A stretch of DNA of 64,000 nt from Flavobacterium sufflavum (lineage in GTDB: Bacteria; Bacteroidota; Bacteroidia; Flavobacteriales; Flavobacteriaceae), in assembly GCF_004016525.1 (NCBI RefSeq), contig NZ_SACJ01000001.1:434001-498000 (forward strand), in the 5' to 3' direction. Positions 1 through 9,249 of this stretch are shown here, in pieces. The notes beneath the pieces were generated by a model. That model searched no databases. It saw nothing but the letters and a program-made list of their open reading frames with translations, and was not told the origin of the DNA. How positions within the stretch are numbered: the first letter of the stretch is position 1; every line of letters starts with the position of its first letter. Both the position numbers and the translations under genes were made by a program.

Positions 1-1605
1 TCCATCACTATGATGGTCAATTATCGATTGGTATTGGCTTAAAGCCAAATTATACTCGGCAGTTTTTTCATAAACTTTCCCCAGTCGCAACTCTGTAACC
101 GCTTCTATTTCCTGTCCTTTAAAGGTTTTTAAAACCAACTGAAACTGCGCAATGGCTTCCTGATTCCTGTTTTGATACAACAAATAATCGCCTTTGGCGA
201 AAGCCTTCAAAGCCGTTTGTGTCGAATCAGCTACTGTGTTATCATTTATCAGTAAAAAATATTCTAAAGCATCATTAGCAATCAACTGCGTATTTGCCGA
301 TTTCAATTCCTTAAACTGTTTTAACGCCCAAGGAAAATCACCTTTAAAATAACTCGTTTTAGCTGCTTTCAAACTCGCTTCGTGAGCCACCACATCATTT
401 TTCAAATCCATTTCAATTTGCGAATAATACAACAACGCCTGATTGAATTTTTCTTCGAAAAGCAAAATATCCGCCAATTCCATTTTGGCCTGAGCCACTT
501 CGTAATTATTGAGCTGCAACTCCAAAGCTTTCTTTACAATCGCTCTTCCCTGCTCCGGTTTTTTCAAATGGAATGCCACAAAATGTGCCTGAATTAGCTG
601 CAAAGATAAGGTAAAAGGACTTATTTCAAATTGTTTCAGCAAAGCCTCAATCTCCGTATTGATAGTTGCGTAATCTTTTTCGGTGGCTTTAGCAATTTTT
701 AGTTCTATCAAATACGAATGGGCTTGCACCAGCAATCCTAAATCCTTGGTATTTTCAATTACAAAATCCAGTATTTCTTTAGCCACCTCCTGATTTTCTT
801 CTTCAATGGCCAGATTTGCCAAATTCAAAATAGTAGAAAGCGATTCCGGATTGCGTTTGTAGATGGCTTTTTCCTGAATAAAGGCTTTCGAAAATTCTTT
901 TTGCTGAATATAAAACCAACTCAAATAGCGGCTCCAGAACAAATCCTGACTTTTTTGAACCTTCAAAACCAAAGCTTTTCGCAAAGCATTGCTAAAACTC
1001 ACATCGGCTTCATCGGTCATAAAACGCGACAATTGATTCTGAATCACAATCGAATTTTGAGGATTTGCATAAGCTTCGTCCAGAAAGGTATTAATCATCA
1101 TTTCGAAATTACCTAATTGCCCGTAAAGTAATCCTTGTTGGTAATTGAAATTATAATTAGGCTGGATTTCAGTAGCGGTTTTATAAGCTTTTAAAGCATA
1201 TTCTAATTGTACTTTTCGTTCAAAAGAATTAGCAATTCCGTACACTTCATTGGGATTTTTACGGATGCGTTCTATTGCCTCATCATAATAACTTTTGGCT
1301 TTAGCATCATTCTTTTGCAGTTGGTAATTATAACCTAATTCAACTAAAAGACTGCCTTGGTTGTATTTTGTAAGCCGGTTTTGGATGGCTTTTTCGGCAA
1401 CATCATATTGTTGCAATTGCTGGTAACAATCTACTGTTCGAAGAAAGTATTGCATGTTTTGAGGAATGTTTTCCAATAATTCCTCATAACTGATTTTGGC
1501 TTTTTCAAAATCGCCTTTGTCGTAGTAATACTGCGCTAGTTGTTCGTTTTGTGAAAACGCAAACAGCGAAAATGACAAAGTAATATAAAGAAAGAGCTTT
1601 TTCAT
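1..1605 (-). CDS. TPR-repeat secreted protein, 3' end outside window
   Basis: The frame is open from the ATG at 1605 to the window edge, about 535 codons, so the gene is truncated at its C-terminus. The protein starts with a signal peptide (MKKLFLYITLSFSLFAFSQ). The rest is a helical array with many Ala/Tyr/Leu-spaced 34-residue-like units typical of tetratricopeptide repeats (for example AEKAIQNRLTKYNQGSLLVE). TPR proteins are scaffolds, and exported ones in Bacteroidota are usually periplasmic or attached to the outer membrane. It lies behind serS on the same strand, separated by a hairpin repeat, so co-transcription is uncertain. No enzymatic domain is visible in the part seen. Confidence 0.8.
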   Translation of the reverse strand, partial: MKKLFLYITLSFSLFAFSQNEQLAQYYYDKGDFEKAKISYEELLENIPQNMQYFLRTVDCYQQLQQYDVAEKAIQNRLTKYNQGSLLVELGYNYQLQKNDAKAKSYYDEAIERIRKNPNEVYGIANSFERKVQLEYALKAYKTATEIQPNYNFNYQQGLLYGQLGNFEMMINTFLDEAYANPQNSIVIQNQLSRFMTDEADVSFSNALRKALVLKVQKSQDLFWSRYLSWFYIQQKEFSKAFIQEKAIYKRNPESLSTILNLANLAIEEENQEVAKEILDFVIENTKDLGLLVQAHSYLIELKIAKATEKDYATINTEIEALLKQFEISPFTLSLQLIQAHFVAFHLKKPEQGRAIVKKALELQLNNYEVAQAKMELADILLFEEKFNQALLYYSQIEMDLKNDVVAHEASLKAAKTSYFKGDFPWALKQFKELKSANTQLIANDALEYFLLINDNTVADSTQTALKAFAKGDYLLYQNRNQEAIAQFQLVLKTFKGQEIEAVTELRLGKVYEKTAEYNLALSQYQSIIDHHSDG

Positions 1606-1655
1606 AACCGGATAAGGGTTTGAAATTAAATTTGAAAAATTTCCTTTTTTCTTTA

Positions 1656-1710
1656 AACCATTAAGAAATTAAGAACATTAAACTTAATGGCTCTTAATTT
1701 CTTAATGGTT
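1656..1710. repeat. Inverted repeat between serS and TPR gene
   Basis: A perfect 19-bp inverted repeat (AACCATTAAGAAATTAAGA at 1656-1674 and its complement at 1692-1710) encloses a second short inverted repeat. It could form a long hairpin and terminate serS transcription. Related AACCATTAAGAAATT sequence recurs near 31445, so it belongs to a dispersed family. Confidence 0.85.
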
Positions 1711-1740
1711 GTAGATAATTCTTTCTGTTTTTAAACAGAA

Positions 1741-3012
1741 CTAATTTATAATATCAAATCCACAGTATGGACGTAAAACCTCTGGAATTACGATTCCTTC
1801 CGGAGTTTGGTAATTTTCAAGAATTCCCGCAAGTACTCTAGGCAAAGCCAATGAACTTCCGTTTAGGGTGTGTGCCAATTGGTTTTTTCCATCCTTATCT
1901 CTGAAACGCAATTTCAGACGATTCGCCTGGAAAGTTTCAAAGTTAGAAACAGAAGAAATTTCTAACCAACGCTCCTGCGCCGTAGAATACACTTCAAAAT
2001 CATAAGTCAAAGCCGAAGTGAAACCCATATCGCCTCCACAAAGACGCAAAATTCGGTATGGCAATTTCAATTCGTTCAAAATTTCTTTTACGTGCTCTAC
2101 CATTCCGTCTAAAGCTTCATACGATTTCTCAGGATGCTCCACACGCACTATTTCTACTTTATCAAATTGGTGCAAACGATTCAATCCACGTACGTGTGCT
2201 CCATAAGAACCCGCCTCACGACGGAAACATGGCGTGTAAGCTGTAGTTAAAATTGGCAACTCATTTTCATTCAAGATTACATCTCTAAACAAGTTGGTTA
2301 CCGGAACTTCCGCTGTTGGGATTAAGTATAAATTATCGGTAGCGTCATGGTACATTTGCCCCTCTTTGTCCGGCAATTGTCCCGTTCCGTATGCCGAAGC
2401 TTCGTTTACCATGTGAGGCACCTGAACTTCATTGTAACCTGCAGCCGTATTTTTGTCTAAGAAATAATTGATTAAGGCACGTTGCAAACGAGCTCCTTTT
2501 CCTTTATAAACCGGAAAACCAGCTCCTGTAATTTTATTTCCTAATTCGAAATCAATGATGTCGTATTTTTTTACCAAATCCCAATGCGGTTGTGCTCCTT
2601 CATGTAAAACCGGTACTTCACCAGCTTCAAAAACATTTAAATTTTCCTCCGGTGTTTTTCCTTCAGGAACAATATCGGCAGGAAGATTAGGTAAAGTATA
2701 TAATTTTTCAGCAAGATCAGCAGCAATAACCTCAGCGGTTTCAGCCAGTTTCTTACTCTTTTCTTTATTGATAACTGTTTTTTCTTTTAAGATAGCAGCT
2801 TTAGATTTTTCACCTGCTTTCATCAATTCGCCAATGTCTTTGGACAATTTATTAGATTCGGCTAAAATGTTGTCTAACTCTACTTGCGTAGCACGACGAC
2901 GCTCATCAAGTTGTACCACTTCTTCCACAACACTTTTGGCATCCATATTTCTTTTTGCCAAAGCCTTGATCACTTTTTCCTGATTCTCTCTAATAAATGC
3001 AATTTGTAACAT
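1741..3012 (-). CDS. serS: Seryl-tRNA synthetase
   Basis: Class II aminoacyl-tRNA synthetase that charges tRNA-Ser in the cytoplasm. The 423-residue length is normal for the bacterial enzyme. The N-terminal 110 residues form the charged coiled-coil arm (QLDERRRATQVELDNILAES region) that holds the tRNA long variable arm. The catalytic core follows, with TAEVPVTN, class II motif 2 (FRREAGSYG...RGLNRLHQF) and motif 3 (LALPRVLAGILENYQ). The ATG start gives the expected N-terminus MLQIAFIRENQEKV. Identity is secure. Confidence 0.97.
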   Translation of the reverse strand: MLQIAFIRENQEKVIKALAKRNMDAKSVVEEVVQLDERRRATQVELDNILAESNKLSKDIGELMKAGEKSKAAILKEKTVINKEKSKKLAETAEVIAADLAEKLYTLPNLPADIVPEGKTPEENLNVFEAGEVPVLHEGAQPHWDLVKKYDIIDFELGNKITGAGFPVYKGKGARLQRALINYFLDKNTAAGYNEVQVPHMVNEASAYGTGQLPDKEGQMYHDATDNLYLIPTAEVPVTNLFRDVILNENELPILTTAYTPCFRREAGSYGAHVRGLNRLHQFDKVEIVRVEHPEKSYEALDGMVEHVKEILNELKLPYRILRLCGGDMGFTSALTYDFEVYSTAQERWLEISSVSNFETFQANRLKLRFRDKDGKNQLAHTLNGSSLALPRVLAGILENYQTPEGIVIPEVLRPYCGFDIIN

Positions 3013-3248
3013 AGTTGGGTTTTTATAAACTATTATATTTCTAATAACGGAAGCAAATTTAAGGAAATGTTTGGTACAAATAAGACAAAGTTTAAATTGA
3101 AAAAAATATTCCCCTAAGGTTTATGGAGCTTGCACCAAGAAGTACATATTTTTTATGCTTTACTTCTGGAATTCTTAATCTGCCTTTGCGAAATGCTTAT
3201 TATCTGTCAAGCAACTAACAGCTAAGCTGATATTTGTTATTCATCATA

Positions 3249-4337
3249 TCAATCTCTAAATTGCTTTAAATTCGGAATAATTATATTGAATTCTGTTCCA
3301 ACACCTAATTCGGAATTTACATTTATCACACCATCCATTAAATCAACAGACTGTTTTACTATAGACAAACCAATTCCAAAACCCTCACTGACCTCCTTCT
3401 CTACCTGAAAATTTAAATCAAATATTTTCGAAAGCATTTCTTTGCTGATGCCAATTCCATTGTCTTTGATTGAGATTTTTGCTTCAATACCATTTGAATC
3501 GATTGAGACCAATACAAATGACTCTTCTTTCTTATTATCATAATATTTCAAACTATTGTCTATCAAGTTTGAAATAACCGAAGTGATTTCATTTTTATAC
3601 GTATAAAATTCAACTGTTTGATGTACATCCGTTTTGATTTTAACATGTTCCAAAGCTAGATTGTATTTAACGGATTCGTAAAAATCACTTAACAATCTAT
3701 TAAAATCTACTTCTGTATATTTATTGGTTGATTTAGACAACTCAAGGGTTTCCTGAACGAAGGATTTCAAATTAGAAGCGCTTTTTTCTATAAGAGAAAA
3801 ATATTCATCAATTGATTCATTGTCTATCCTTGATAAATGGATCAAACCTATCACCGAATTTAAAGGAGCAACTATATCGTGAGTAATTTTAAACATGGTA
3901 GAATCCAAGCGTTTGTTGATTTCTTTCAATTGCTTGTTTTGCTTTTTAACAATCTCTTCCGCGATTTTTCGTTGACTTATATTAATATGCGACACAATTG
4001 ACAAATCGACGTTGTTTACCAATGGAGTACATCTCAAAATAAACCATCTTTGCTCGTTTAAGGAATTACAAGAATACTCCATTTGAAAAAGAGCTTGTTC
4101 CCTATTAATCACAGCCTGAATACCCACTAATGCTTCGGTAGCGCTTTCTGCATCTTTACCGGCTGCTCTTCCACATATATCCAAATAATTTACACCAACA
4201 TCCGTTTTGTCCAAAGAGCCAAAATTTTCACTCGAAAAACGTTTCCAGGCGATGTTTGTGTAAATAACCTCCCCTTTTTTGTTAATTACAGCAATGGAGT
4301 CTATGAATGAGTCAAAAAGTTCAAAAGAATATACCAT
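3249..4337 (-). CDS. PAS-domain sensor histidine kinase
   Basis: A 362-residue two-component kinase without transmembrane segments, so probably cytosolic. Residues about 5-125 form a PAS sensor (IDSIAVINKKGEVIYTNIAW), followed by a coiled linker and the dimerisation helix with phospho-acceptor His153 in ITHDIVAPLNSVIGL. The HATPase domain has the N box (SNLIDNSLKYYDN), DNGIGIS (about 292-298) and GFGIGLSIVKQ. No response regulator is adjacent, so it is an orphan kinase and its partner and signal are unknown. It has its own gap upstream and downstream, consistent with a single-gene unit. Confidence 0.92.
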   Translation of the reverse strand: MVYSFELFDSFIDSIAVINKKGEVIYTNIAWKRFSSENFGSLDKTDVGVNYLDICGRAAGKDAESATEALVGIQAVINREQALFQMEYSCNSLNEQRWFILRCTPLVNNVDLSIVSHINISQRKIAEEIVKKQNKQLKEINKRLDSTMFKITHDIVAPLNSVIGLIHLSRIDNESIDEYFSLIEKSASNLKSFVQETLELSKSTNKYTEVDFNRLLSDFYESVKYNLALEHVKIKTDVHQTVEFYTYKNEITSVISNLIDNSLKYYDNKKEESFVLVSIDSNGIEAKISIKDNGIGISKEMLSKIFDLNFQVEKEVSEGFGIGLSIVKQSVDLMDGVINVNSELGVGTEFNIIIPNLKQFRD

Positions 4338-4569
4338 GAAATTATTTGCAATTTGATTCAGGGATGACTTTAACTAAAAGTGTCGAATCATTTACTGATT
4401 AGGTTAACAAATTAAAAAAATGTATGGTAAATATAGGTTAAAATTTTCGAAATAAAGCAAAAATATCTTACATAAAACAGATATAAAAACAGGACAAAGA
4501 CACACACACAAAATTCAGTATTTAGCTAATGAATTCTTTGTTGTCTTTGCAAAAAAAACAATTTATTGA

Positions 4570-5109
4570 CTATGCTCTTTTAATTTCGTGGCCAACAAAG
4601 TCTTCCAACAATTCGAACATGGCATCAACAGAAAGAACCTGTGTGTCCGGATGATTTTTTAAGAAAGCAGTATTCAACTGCAATAAATTTTCTTCCAGTT
4701 CGAAAAAGCGGTCGTTGTTAAGCAAATCACGGATAGGATTTACCCCTTCTAATTTGCCTTTAAAGAATTTTTCTCTTTTTACACTGCTCATCAATTTGAC
4801 TTTTTTGCATTGTTCCTGAAACAATTCCAAATGTTTTCCGGCACCAATTAAAGCCAAACCTTCTTCTATCAATTCGTTTAATTCGGTATTCCATCTTGAA
4901 TTGTACACAAATTGTGCAAAATTACCCTTCACATATTGGCTATAGTAATAATCCAAATAATAACTCATCAACGCATCTTCGTGAATCAAATCGTCATCGA
5001 TTTTTTCCTCACGCATCAGATTAATTACCGAAATATTTGAGTTGATTACATCTTGAGGATTTTCGCTATTTGCGGCTGTTTCTGAGATAATGATGCTTCC
5101 GAATTCCAT
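4570..5109 (-). CDS. DMP19/DUF4375-like hypothetical protein
   Basis: A 179-residue, mostly helical, acidic cytosolic protein with no signal peptide or membrane segment. The segment YYSQYVKGNFAQFVYNSRWN resembles the GGFxQFFYNS core of the DMP19/DUF4375 family, some members of which mimic DNA and bind DNA-binding proteins. That link rests on pattern memory of one motif, so the function is open. The ATG at 5109 gives MEFGSIIISE with no better alternative. It stands alone between the kinase and a small basic protein. Confidence 0.75.
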   Translation of the reverse strand: MEFGSIIISETAANSENPQDVINSNISVINLMREEKIDDDLIHEDALMSYYLDYYYSQYVKGNFAQFVYNSRWNTELNELIEEGLALIGAGKHLELFQEQCKKVKLMSSVKREKFFKGKLEGVNPIRDLLNNDRFFELEENLLQLNTAFLKNHPDTQVLSVDAMFELLEDFVGHEIKRA

Positions 5110-5219
5110 GTGGAGTTTGTTTTAAAGAGTGGTTTGCAAATTTCGGCTAAAATAGTGAAGAATGAAAATGTTTTTAGCCACAGATTAAAAGGATTAGCAC
5201 AGATTAATAGTCCCAAAAG

Positions 5220-5390
5220 TTATTCAGCACCCGATTCGTTAGTATTCTTTTGCTGATTCATTTTGGCAACCAAAGCTTTCAAACGCAAAGCTTTTTCTTT
5301 TTTTTCTTCTTGAAGCTTGGCCTTTTTCCGATTCAATAATTTGGTATGTAAAGTCTTATTTTTGGTATTTTTTTCAGGTCCTTTTGCCAT
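5220..5390 (-). CDS. Small basic Lys-rich protein, 56 aa
   Basis: A 56-codon reading frame from ATG (5388-5390) to TAA (5220-5222), encoding MAKGPEKNTKNKTLHTKLLN at its start. The product is highly charged (Lys/Arg-rich centre with KKAKLQEEKKEKALRLKAL) and probably helical, with no membrane segment. Codon use matches its neighbours and the stop is clean, so it looks like a genuine small gene rather than noise. Its charge suggests binding to nucleic acid or ribosomes, but this is only inference. Confidence 0.65.
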   Translation of the reverse strand: MAKGPEKNTKNKTLHTKLLNRKKAKLQEEKKEKALRLKALVAKMNQQKNTNESGAE

Positions 5391-5494
5391 GATTTATCTT
5401 CTTTAAATCTGTTTGCAAAGATAAACAAACCTATAGAACAAATAACCAACTACTATAGGGGCGACAGAAATACTTTTTGTAAGAAAAAAAACAA

Positions 5495-5502
5495 TATATT
5501 TG
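5495..5502 (+). promoter_or_regulatory. Probable -7 element of the TlpA-like gene
   Basis: TATATTTG matches the Bacteroidota -7 consensus TAnnTTTG, 32 bases before the ATG. A TTG lies 15 bp upstream (5477-5479), slightly closer than usual. Confidence 0.55.
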
Positions 5503-5534
5503 AAAAACCAAACTATAAATCAACACAACCAAAG

Positions 5535-6050
5535 ATGAAAAAAACAATACTATCATTATGCTTTTTATTAGCCCTAAATGCTTTTTCACAAGAGAAAAAA
5601 ATCTGGGCAAAATCTATTATCAATCAAAAAGCACCAAAACTAGTAGTAGAAAAATGGCTTTCAGAAAAACCTAAGACAAAAGGAAAATTTGTACTAATTG
5701 ATTTTTGGGCTACCTGGTGTGGTCCTTGCAAAATAGCCATTCCTGAATTAAACCGTTTTAAAACGGAGTTTGAAAATGATTTGGTAGTTATTGGTATCAG
5801 CGACGAACCAAAAGAAAAAGTAGCCGCATTGACATCTCCTCAAATTGAATATTACAGCGCCATTGACACACAAAGAAACATGTACAACGCCTTAGAAGTA
5901 AAAGGTATTCCGCATTGCATTTTGATAGATCCTAATGGTATTGTCCGTTGGGAAGGCTATCCACTATTAACCGGATATAAACTAAGCTCTGAAGTAATAA
6001 AAGATATTATCGAAAAATACAAAAGCACAGATTCTACAAAACAGCTTTAA
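5535..6050 (+). CDS. TlpA-like periplasmic thioredoxin
   Basis: A 171-residue exported thioredoxin-fold protein: signal peptide (MKKTILSLCFLLALNAFSQ), then the active site WATWCGPCK with Cys62 and Cys65. A TlpA/AhpC-type core follows, with the cis-Pro loop in VKGIPHCILIDPNG. Such proteins reduce disulfides in the periplasm, for example in cytochrome c maturation or metallo-centre assembly. No client gene is adjacent, so the substrate is unknown. The ATG at 5535 directly begins the signal peptide. Confidence 0.9.
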   Translation: MKKTILSLCFLLALNAFSQEKKIWAKSIINQKAPKLVVEKWLSEKPKTKGKFVLIDFWATWCGPCKIAIPELNRFKTEFENDLVVIGISDEPKEKVAALTSPQIEYYSAIDTQRNMYNALEVKGIPHCILIDPNGIVRWEGYPLLTGYKLSSEVIKDIIEKYKSTDSTKQL

Positions 6051-6100
6051 TTCAAAATTTAAATACTTATACACGGATTTTAGCAGATATTATTTGGAAC

Positions 6101-6192
6101 ATTGTCCGTACCGAAGGTACTTTATTAATATTTCGCTAAATGTGGATGGATTAAAATCCATCCCTGCAACATTTGCCGAGTCAACGGCTATA
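6101..6192. repeat. Multi-stem intergenic repeat element
   Basis: Several short stems lie in series: GTACC/GGTAC (6108-6120), AAATGT/ACATTT enclosing GGATGGATT/AATCCATCC (6138-6174), and GCCG/CGGC (6175-6188). The arrangement looks like a folded RNA or a REP-type mobile unit between convergent genes. It may serve as a bidirectional terminator. Confidence 0.6.
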
Positions 6193-6210
6193 AGCAATTA
6201 TTATAAAAAA

Positions 6211-6816
6211 CTAATATTCTTTATAATATCCAATTCCTAAAGAAAGTCCTAAGCCAACAAAAGTAGTTTTAGAGACATTGCCTATGAATTTAAAACCAAT
6301 GCTATTACCTAAACTCGTTTTTTTGGTAACTGGTATCACTCCATAAATTCTATAGGGTTCTTTTTTGCTTTTAAACCAATTGATATCTATTTGAAATGGA
6401 AATCCAATTGCATGAGAACTGTCAAAATAATAGTAATTATTTTCATCTACTTTCTTAATTTCTCTTTCTACGGTGGCTAATCCTACTGAAAAACTCCAGG
6501 CTTTATTATTATGAATATACCTTTTACCCACCAAAATTCCATATTCTGTAATAATTTCTTTAGTATCTAAATAAGGTATTGGTAAGTATGGAGAGACATA
6601 TGACAATTTTGAATTCGAAAACTGTGTAGTTCTTAAAGTAAATAAATTTTCTTTTTTTTGGTAATTTAGAGAGCCCCCAATCATGAATCCACTAGAATTA
6701 CCTCCAGCAAAACCCAAATTGCCATCAAAATAGATAATAGGATTTGATTTTTCTTGCGCCTGTATTTTAAAAACAACAATACAGAAAATCAAAATTAACA
6801 AAACAGATTTTTTCAT
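6211..6816 (-). CDS. Outer-membrane beta-barrel-like hypothetical protein
   Basis: A 201-residue protein with a signal peptide (MKKSVLLILIFCIVVFKIQAQ), followed by alternating hydrophobic/aromatic strands rich in Gly, Tyr and Phe (GGSLNYQKKENLFTLRTTQF, VGLGLSLGIGY). It ends in aromatic residues, as small outer-membrane barrels do. No family was recognised. It is a single gene, convergent with the thioredoxin gene. The role is unknown. Confidence 0.75.
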   Translation of the reverse strand: MKKSVLLILIFCIVVFKIQAQEKSNPIIYFDGNLGFAGGNSSGFMIGGSLNYQKKENLFTLRTTQFSNSKLSYVSPYLPIPYLDTKEIITEYGILVGKRYIHNNKAWSFSVGLATVEREIKKVDENNYYYFDSSHAIGFPFQIDINWFKSKKEPYRIYGVIPVTKKTSLGNSIGFKFIGNVSKTTFVGLGLSLGIGYYKEY

Positions 6817-6990
6817 TTTAACAGGAATTAACTTTGTAACAAATAAACAAATACTTTATATTGATTTTACAAGAACCTGAAAAAATAACACAATAATAAA
6901 AGTAAATTAATTTCACTTTTGTTAAAGTTCAAAACTTTGACAAAGCTTATTATTAAGGAAACGTGAACGTAATTTATTTGAATACTATTT

Positions 6991-7067
6991 AGCCCCGATA
7001 GCAGTTAAAATCCTTTTGTGCCGGTGTTCGGCACAAAAGATTGCAACGGATAGCGGGAAATAGCTCC
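6991..7067. repeat. Structured intergenic repeat upstream of metG
   Basis: A perfect 11-bp stem (CTTTTGTGCCG at 7013-7023, complement at 7029-7039) with loop GTGTT is extended by AAT/ATT. It is framed by a near-match outer pair (CCCGATA at 6994-7000 with TAGCGGG at 7051-7057). From memory, this AGCCCCGATAGCAG...TAGCGGG type recurs between genes in many flavobacteria. It lies just before the metG promoter, so it could be a terminator or a mobile REP-like unit. Confidence 0.75.
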
Positions 7068-7085
7068 AAATAAAATTCTATTCCT

Positions 7086-7093
7086 TATTTTTG
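7086..7093 (+). promoter_or_regulatory. -7 element of metG promoter
   Basis: TATTTTTG fits TAnnTTTG and sits 20 bases before the metG ATG. No clear TTG is found at the usual upstream spacing. Confidence 0.6.
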
Positions 7094-7112
7094 CGCTCTA
7101 TAAAATTGAATT

Positions 7113-9173
7113 ATGCTACAGAATCCAGAAAGATATACCATTACGGCGGCGTTGCCTTATACTAACGGACCAATTCATATTGGGCATTTGGCGGGTGTTT
7201 ACGTGCCTTCGGACATCTATTCCAGATATTTAAGATTACAGGGAAGAGACGTTTTGTTTGTTTGCGGAAGCGACGAACACGGAGTTGCCATTTCGATGAA
7301 AGCCAAAAAAGAGGGGATTACGCCTCAGGAAGTTATTGATAAATACGATGGAATTATCCGTAAATCGTTCTCTGATTTTGGAATTGCATTTGATAATTAT
7401 TCTCGAACTTCAGCTAAGATTCATCATGAAACGGCTTCGGAGTTCTTTAAAAAATTATATGAAAAAGGTGATTTTATCGAAGAAGTAACCGAACAATTGT
7501 ATGATGCTAAAGCGGATCAATTTTTGGCAGATCGTTTTGTAATTGGAACTTGCCCAAAATGTGGCAACGAAGAAGCTTACGGCGACCAATGCGAAAAATG
7601 TGGTTCGACTTTGAATGCTACCGATTTGATTAATCCAAAATCGACTATTACAGGAGAAACTCCTATTTTGAAATCGACAAAACACTGGTTTTTACCATTG
7701 GACAGATACGATGCTTTTTTGAGAGAATGGATTCTTGAAGGACATAAAAACGACTGGAAACCGAATGTATACGGACAGGTAAAATCCTGGATTGACGGCG
7801 GATTAGAGCCTCGTGCGGTAACCCGTGATTTGGACTGGGGAATTGATGTTCCTGTAGAAGGTGCTGAAGGAAAAAAATTATACGTTTGGTTTGATGCCCC
7901 AATTGGTTACATCTCGTCAACTAAAGAATGGGCTGCGAGAGAAGGAAAAGATTGGGAGCCATATTGGAAAGATGAAAAGACAAAATTGGTTCACTTCATC
8001 GGGAAAGACAATATCGTTTTCCATTGCGTGATTTTCCCGGCGATGTTAAAAGCTGAAGGAAGCTACATTTTGCCTGACAATGTTCCTGCAAATGAGTTCT
8101 TGAATTTGGAAGGAAATAAATTATCGACTTCTAAAAACTGGGCGGTTTGGTTGCACGAATATTTGGAAGAATTCCCAAATCAGCAGGATGTTTTGCGTTA
8201 TGCTTTGACTTCGAATGCGCCAGAAACTAAGGATAACGACTTTACCTGGAAAGATTTCCAGGCTAGAAATAATAACGAATTAGTAGCGATTTTTGGAAAT
8301 TTCATCAATCGCGTGGTGGTATTAACCAATAAATATTACAACGGAATTGTTCCGACTCCAAACGAACTTTCGGAAGTGGATGAACAAACTTTAGCGGAAT
8401 TACAAGCTTATCCAGCTGTGATTTCAAGTTCGATTGAGCGTTACAGATTCCGTGAGGCTTTAGGCGAAATGATGAATGCCGCTCGTTTAGGAAATAAATA
8501 TTTGGCTGACGAAGAGCCTTGGAAAATGGTTAAAGACAATCCGGAACGTGTAAAAACCCAAATGCATGTGGCTTTGCAAATTGCTGCTGCTTTGAGTTCA
8601 CTTTGCGAACCTTTCCTACCATTTACTGCCGCTAAACTGACTCGTATCTTAAAAATAGAGAATAAATTAAATTGGAGTACCATTACTGAAACTTCTGATT
8701 TAATGCCTGCCGGACACCAAATTGGTGAAGCCGAATTATTGTTTTCTAAAATTGAAGACGAAGAAATTCAGAAACAAATAGACAAACTGGAAGCTACTAA
8801 AACAGCCAATATCGCTGAAAACAAAAAAGCCGAACCACAAAAAGACCTAATTCAGTTTGAGGATTTTGCCAAAATGGATTTACGTGTTGGAACCATTTTA
8901 GAAGCAGAAAAAATGCCAAAAGCAAACAAGCTTTTAATTCTAAAAGTTGACACCGGAATTGATATTCGCACGATTGTTTCAGGAATTGCCGAGAGTTTCA
9001 AACCAGAAGATATTATTGGAAAAAGAGTAACTATTTTAGCTAATCTGGCTCCAAGAGCGCTTCGTGGTGTAGAAAGTCAGGGAATGATTTTGATGACCAA
9101 TAACGCCGAAGGAAAACTAGTTTTCGTAAATCCGGATACTGATGGTGTTGGGAATGGAGAGACGATAAATTAA
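7113..9173 (+). CDS. metG: Methionyl-tRNA synthetase
   Basis: A 686-residue class I synthetase that charges tRNA-Met. The HIGH signature is in [14 protein letters not shown] near the N-terminus and the KMSKS-type loop is [11 protein letters not shown] zinc knuckle with two CxxC pairs ([17 protein letters not shown]) lies in the connective domain. A C-terminal EMAP/Trbp-type tRNA-binding domain starts at about residue 580 ([20 protein letters not shown]), making this the long dimeric form. A hairpin terminator follows the stop codon. Identity is secure. Confidence 0.98.
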   Translation: MLQNPERYTITAALPYTNGPIHIGHLAGVYVPSDIYSRYLRLQGRDVLFVCGSDEHGVAISMKAKKEGITPQEVIDKYDGIIRKSFSDFGIAFDNYSRTSAKIHHETASEFFKKLYEKGDFIEEVTEQLYDAKADQFLADRFVIGTCPKCGNEEAYGDQCEKCGSTLNATDLINPKSTITGETPILKSTKHWFLPLDRYDAFLREWILEGHKNDWKPNVYGQVKSWIDGGLEPRAVTRDLDWGIDVPVEGAEGKKLYVWFDAPIGYISSTKEWAAREGKDWEPYWKDEKTKLVHFIGKDNIVFHCVIFPAMLKAEGSYILPDNVPANEFLNLEGNKLSTSKNWAVWLHEYLEEFPNQQDVLRYALTSNAPETKDNDFTWKDFQARNNNELVAIFGNFINRVVVLTNKYYNGIVPTPNELSEVDEQTLAELQAYPAVISSSIERYRFREALGEMMNAARLGNKYLADEEPWKMVKDNPERVKTQMHVALQIAAALSSLCEPFLPFTAAKLTRILKIENKLNWSTITETSDLMPAGHQIGEAELLFSKIEDEEIQKQIDKLEATKTANIAENKKAEPQKDLIQFEDFAKMDLRVGTILEAEKMPKANKLLILKVDTGIDIRTIVSGIAESFKPEDIIGKRVTILANLAPRALRGVESQGMILMTNNAEGKLVFVNPDTDGVGNGETIN

Positions 9174-9198
9174 AAGAAATACAATCATAAATTACACT

Positions 9199-9232
9199 CA
9201 ATTGCCACAACTTCTACGTGGCAATTGGTTTT
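9199..9232 (+). terminator. Rho-independent terminator after metG
   Basis: CAATTGCCAC (9199-9208) pairs perfectly with GTGGCAATTG (9218-9227) and is followed by GTTTTTA. Confidence 0.85.
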
Positions 9233-9249
9233 TATAAACGATAGGAAAC

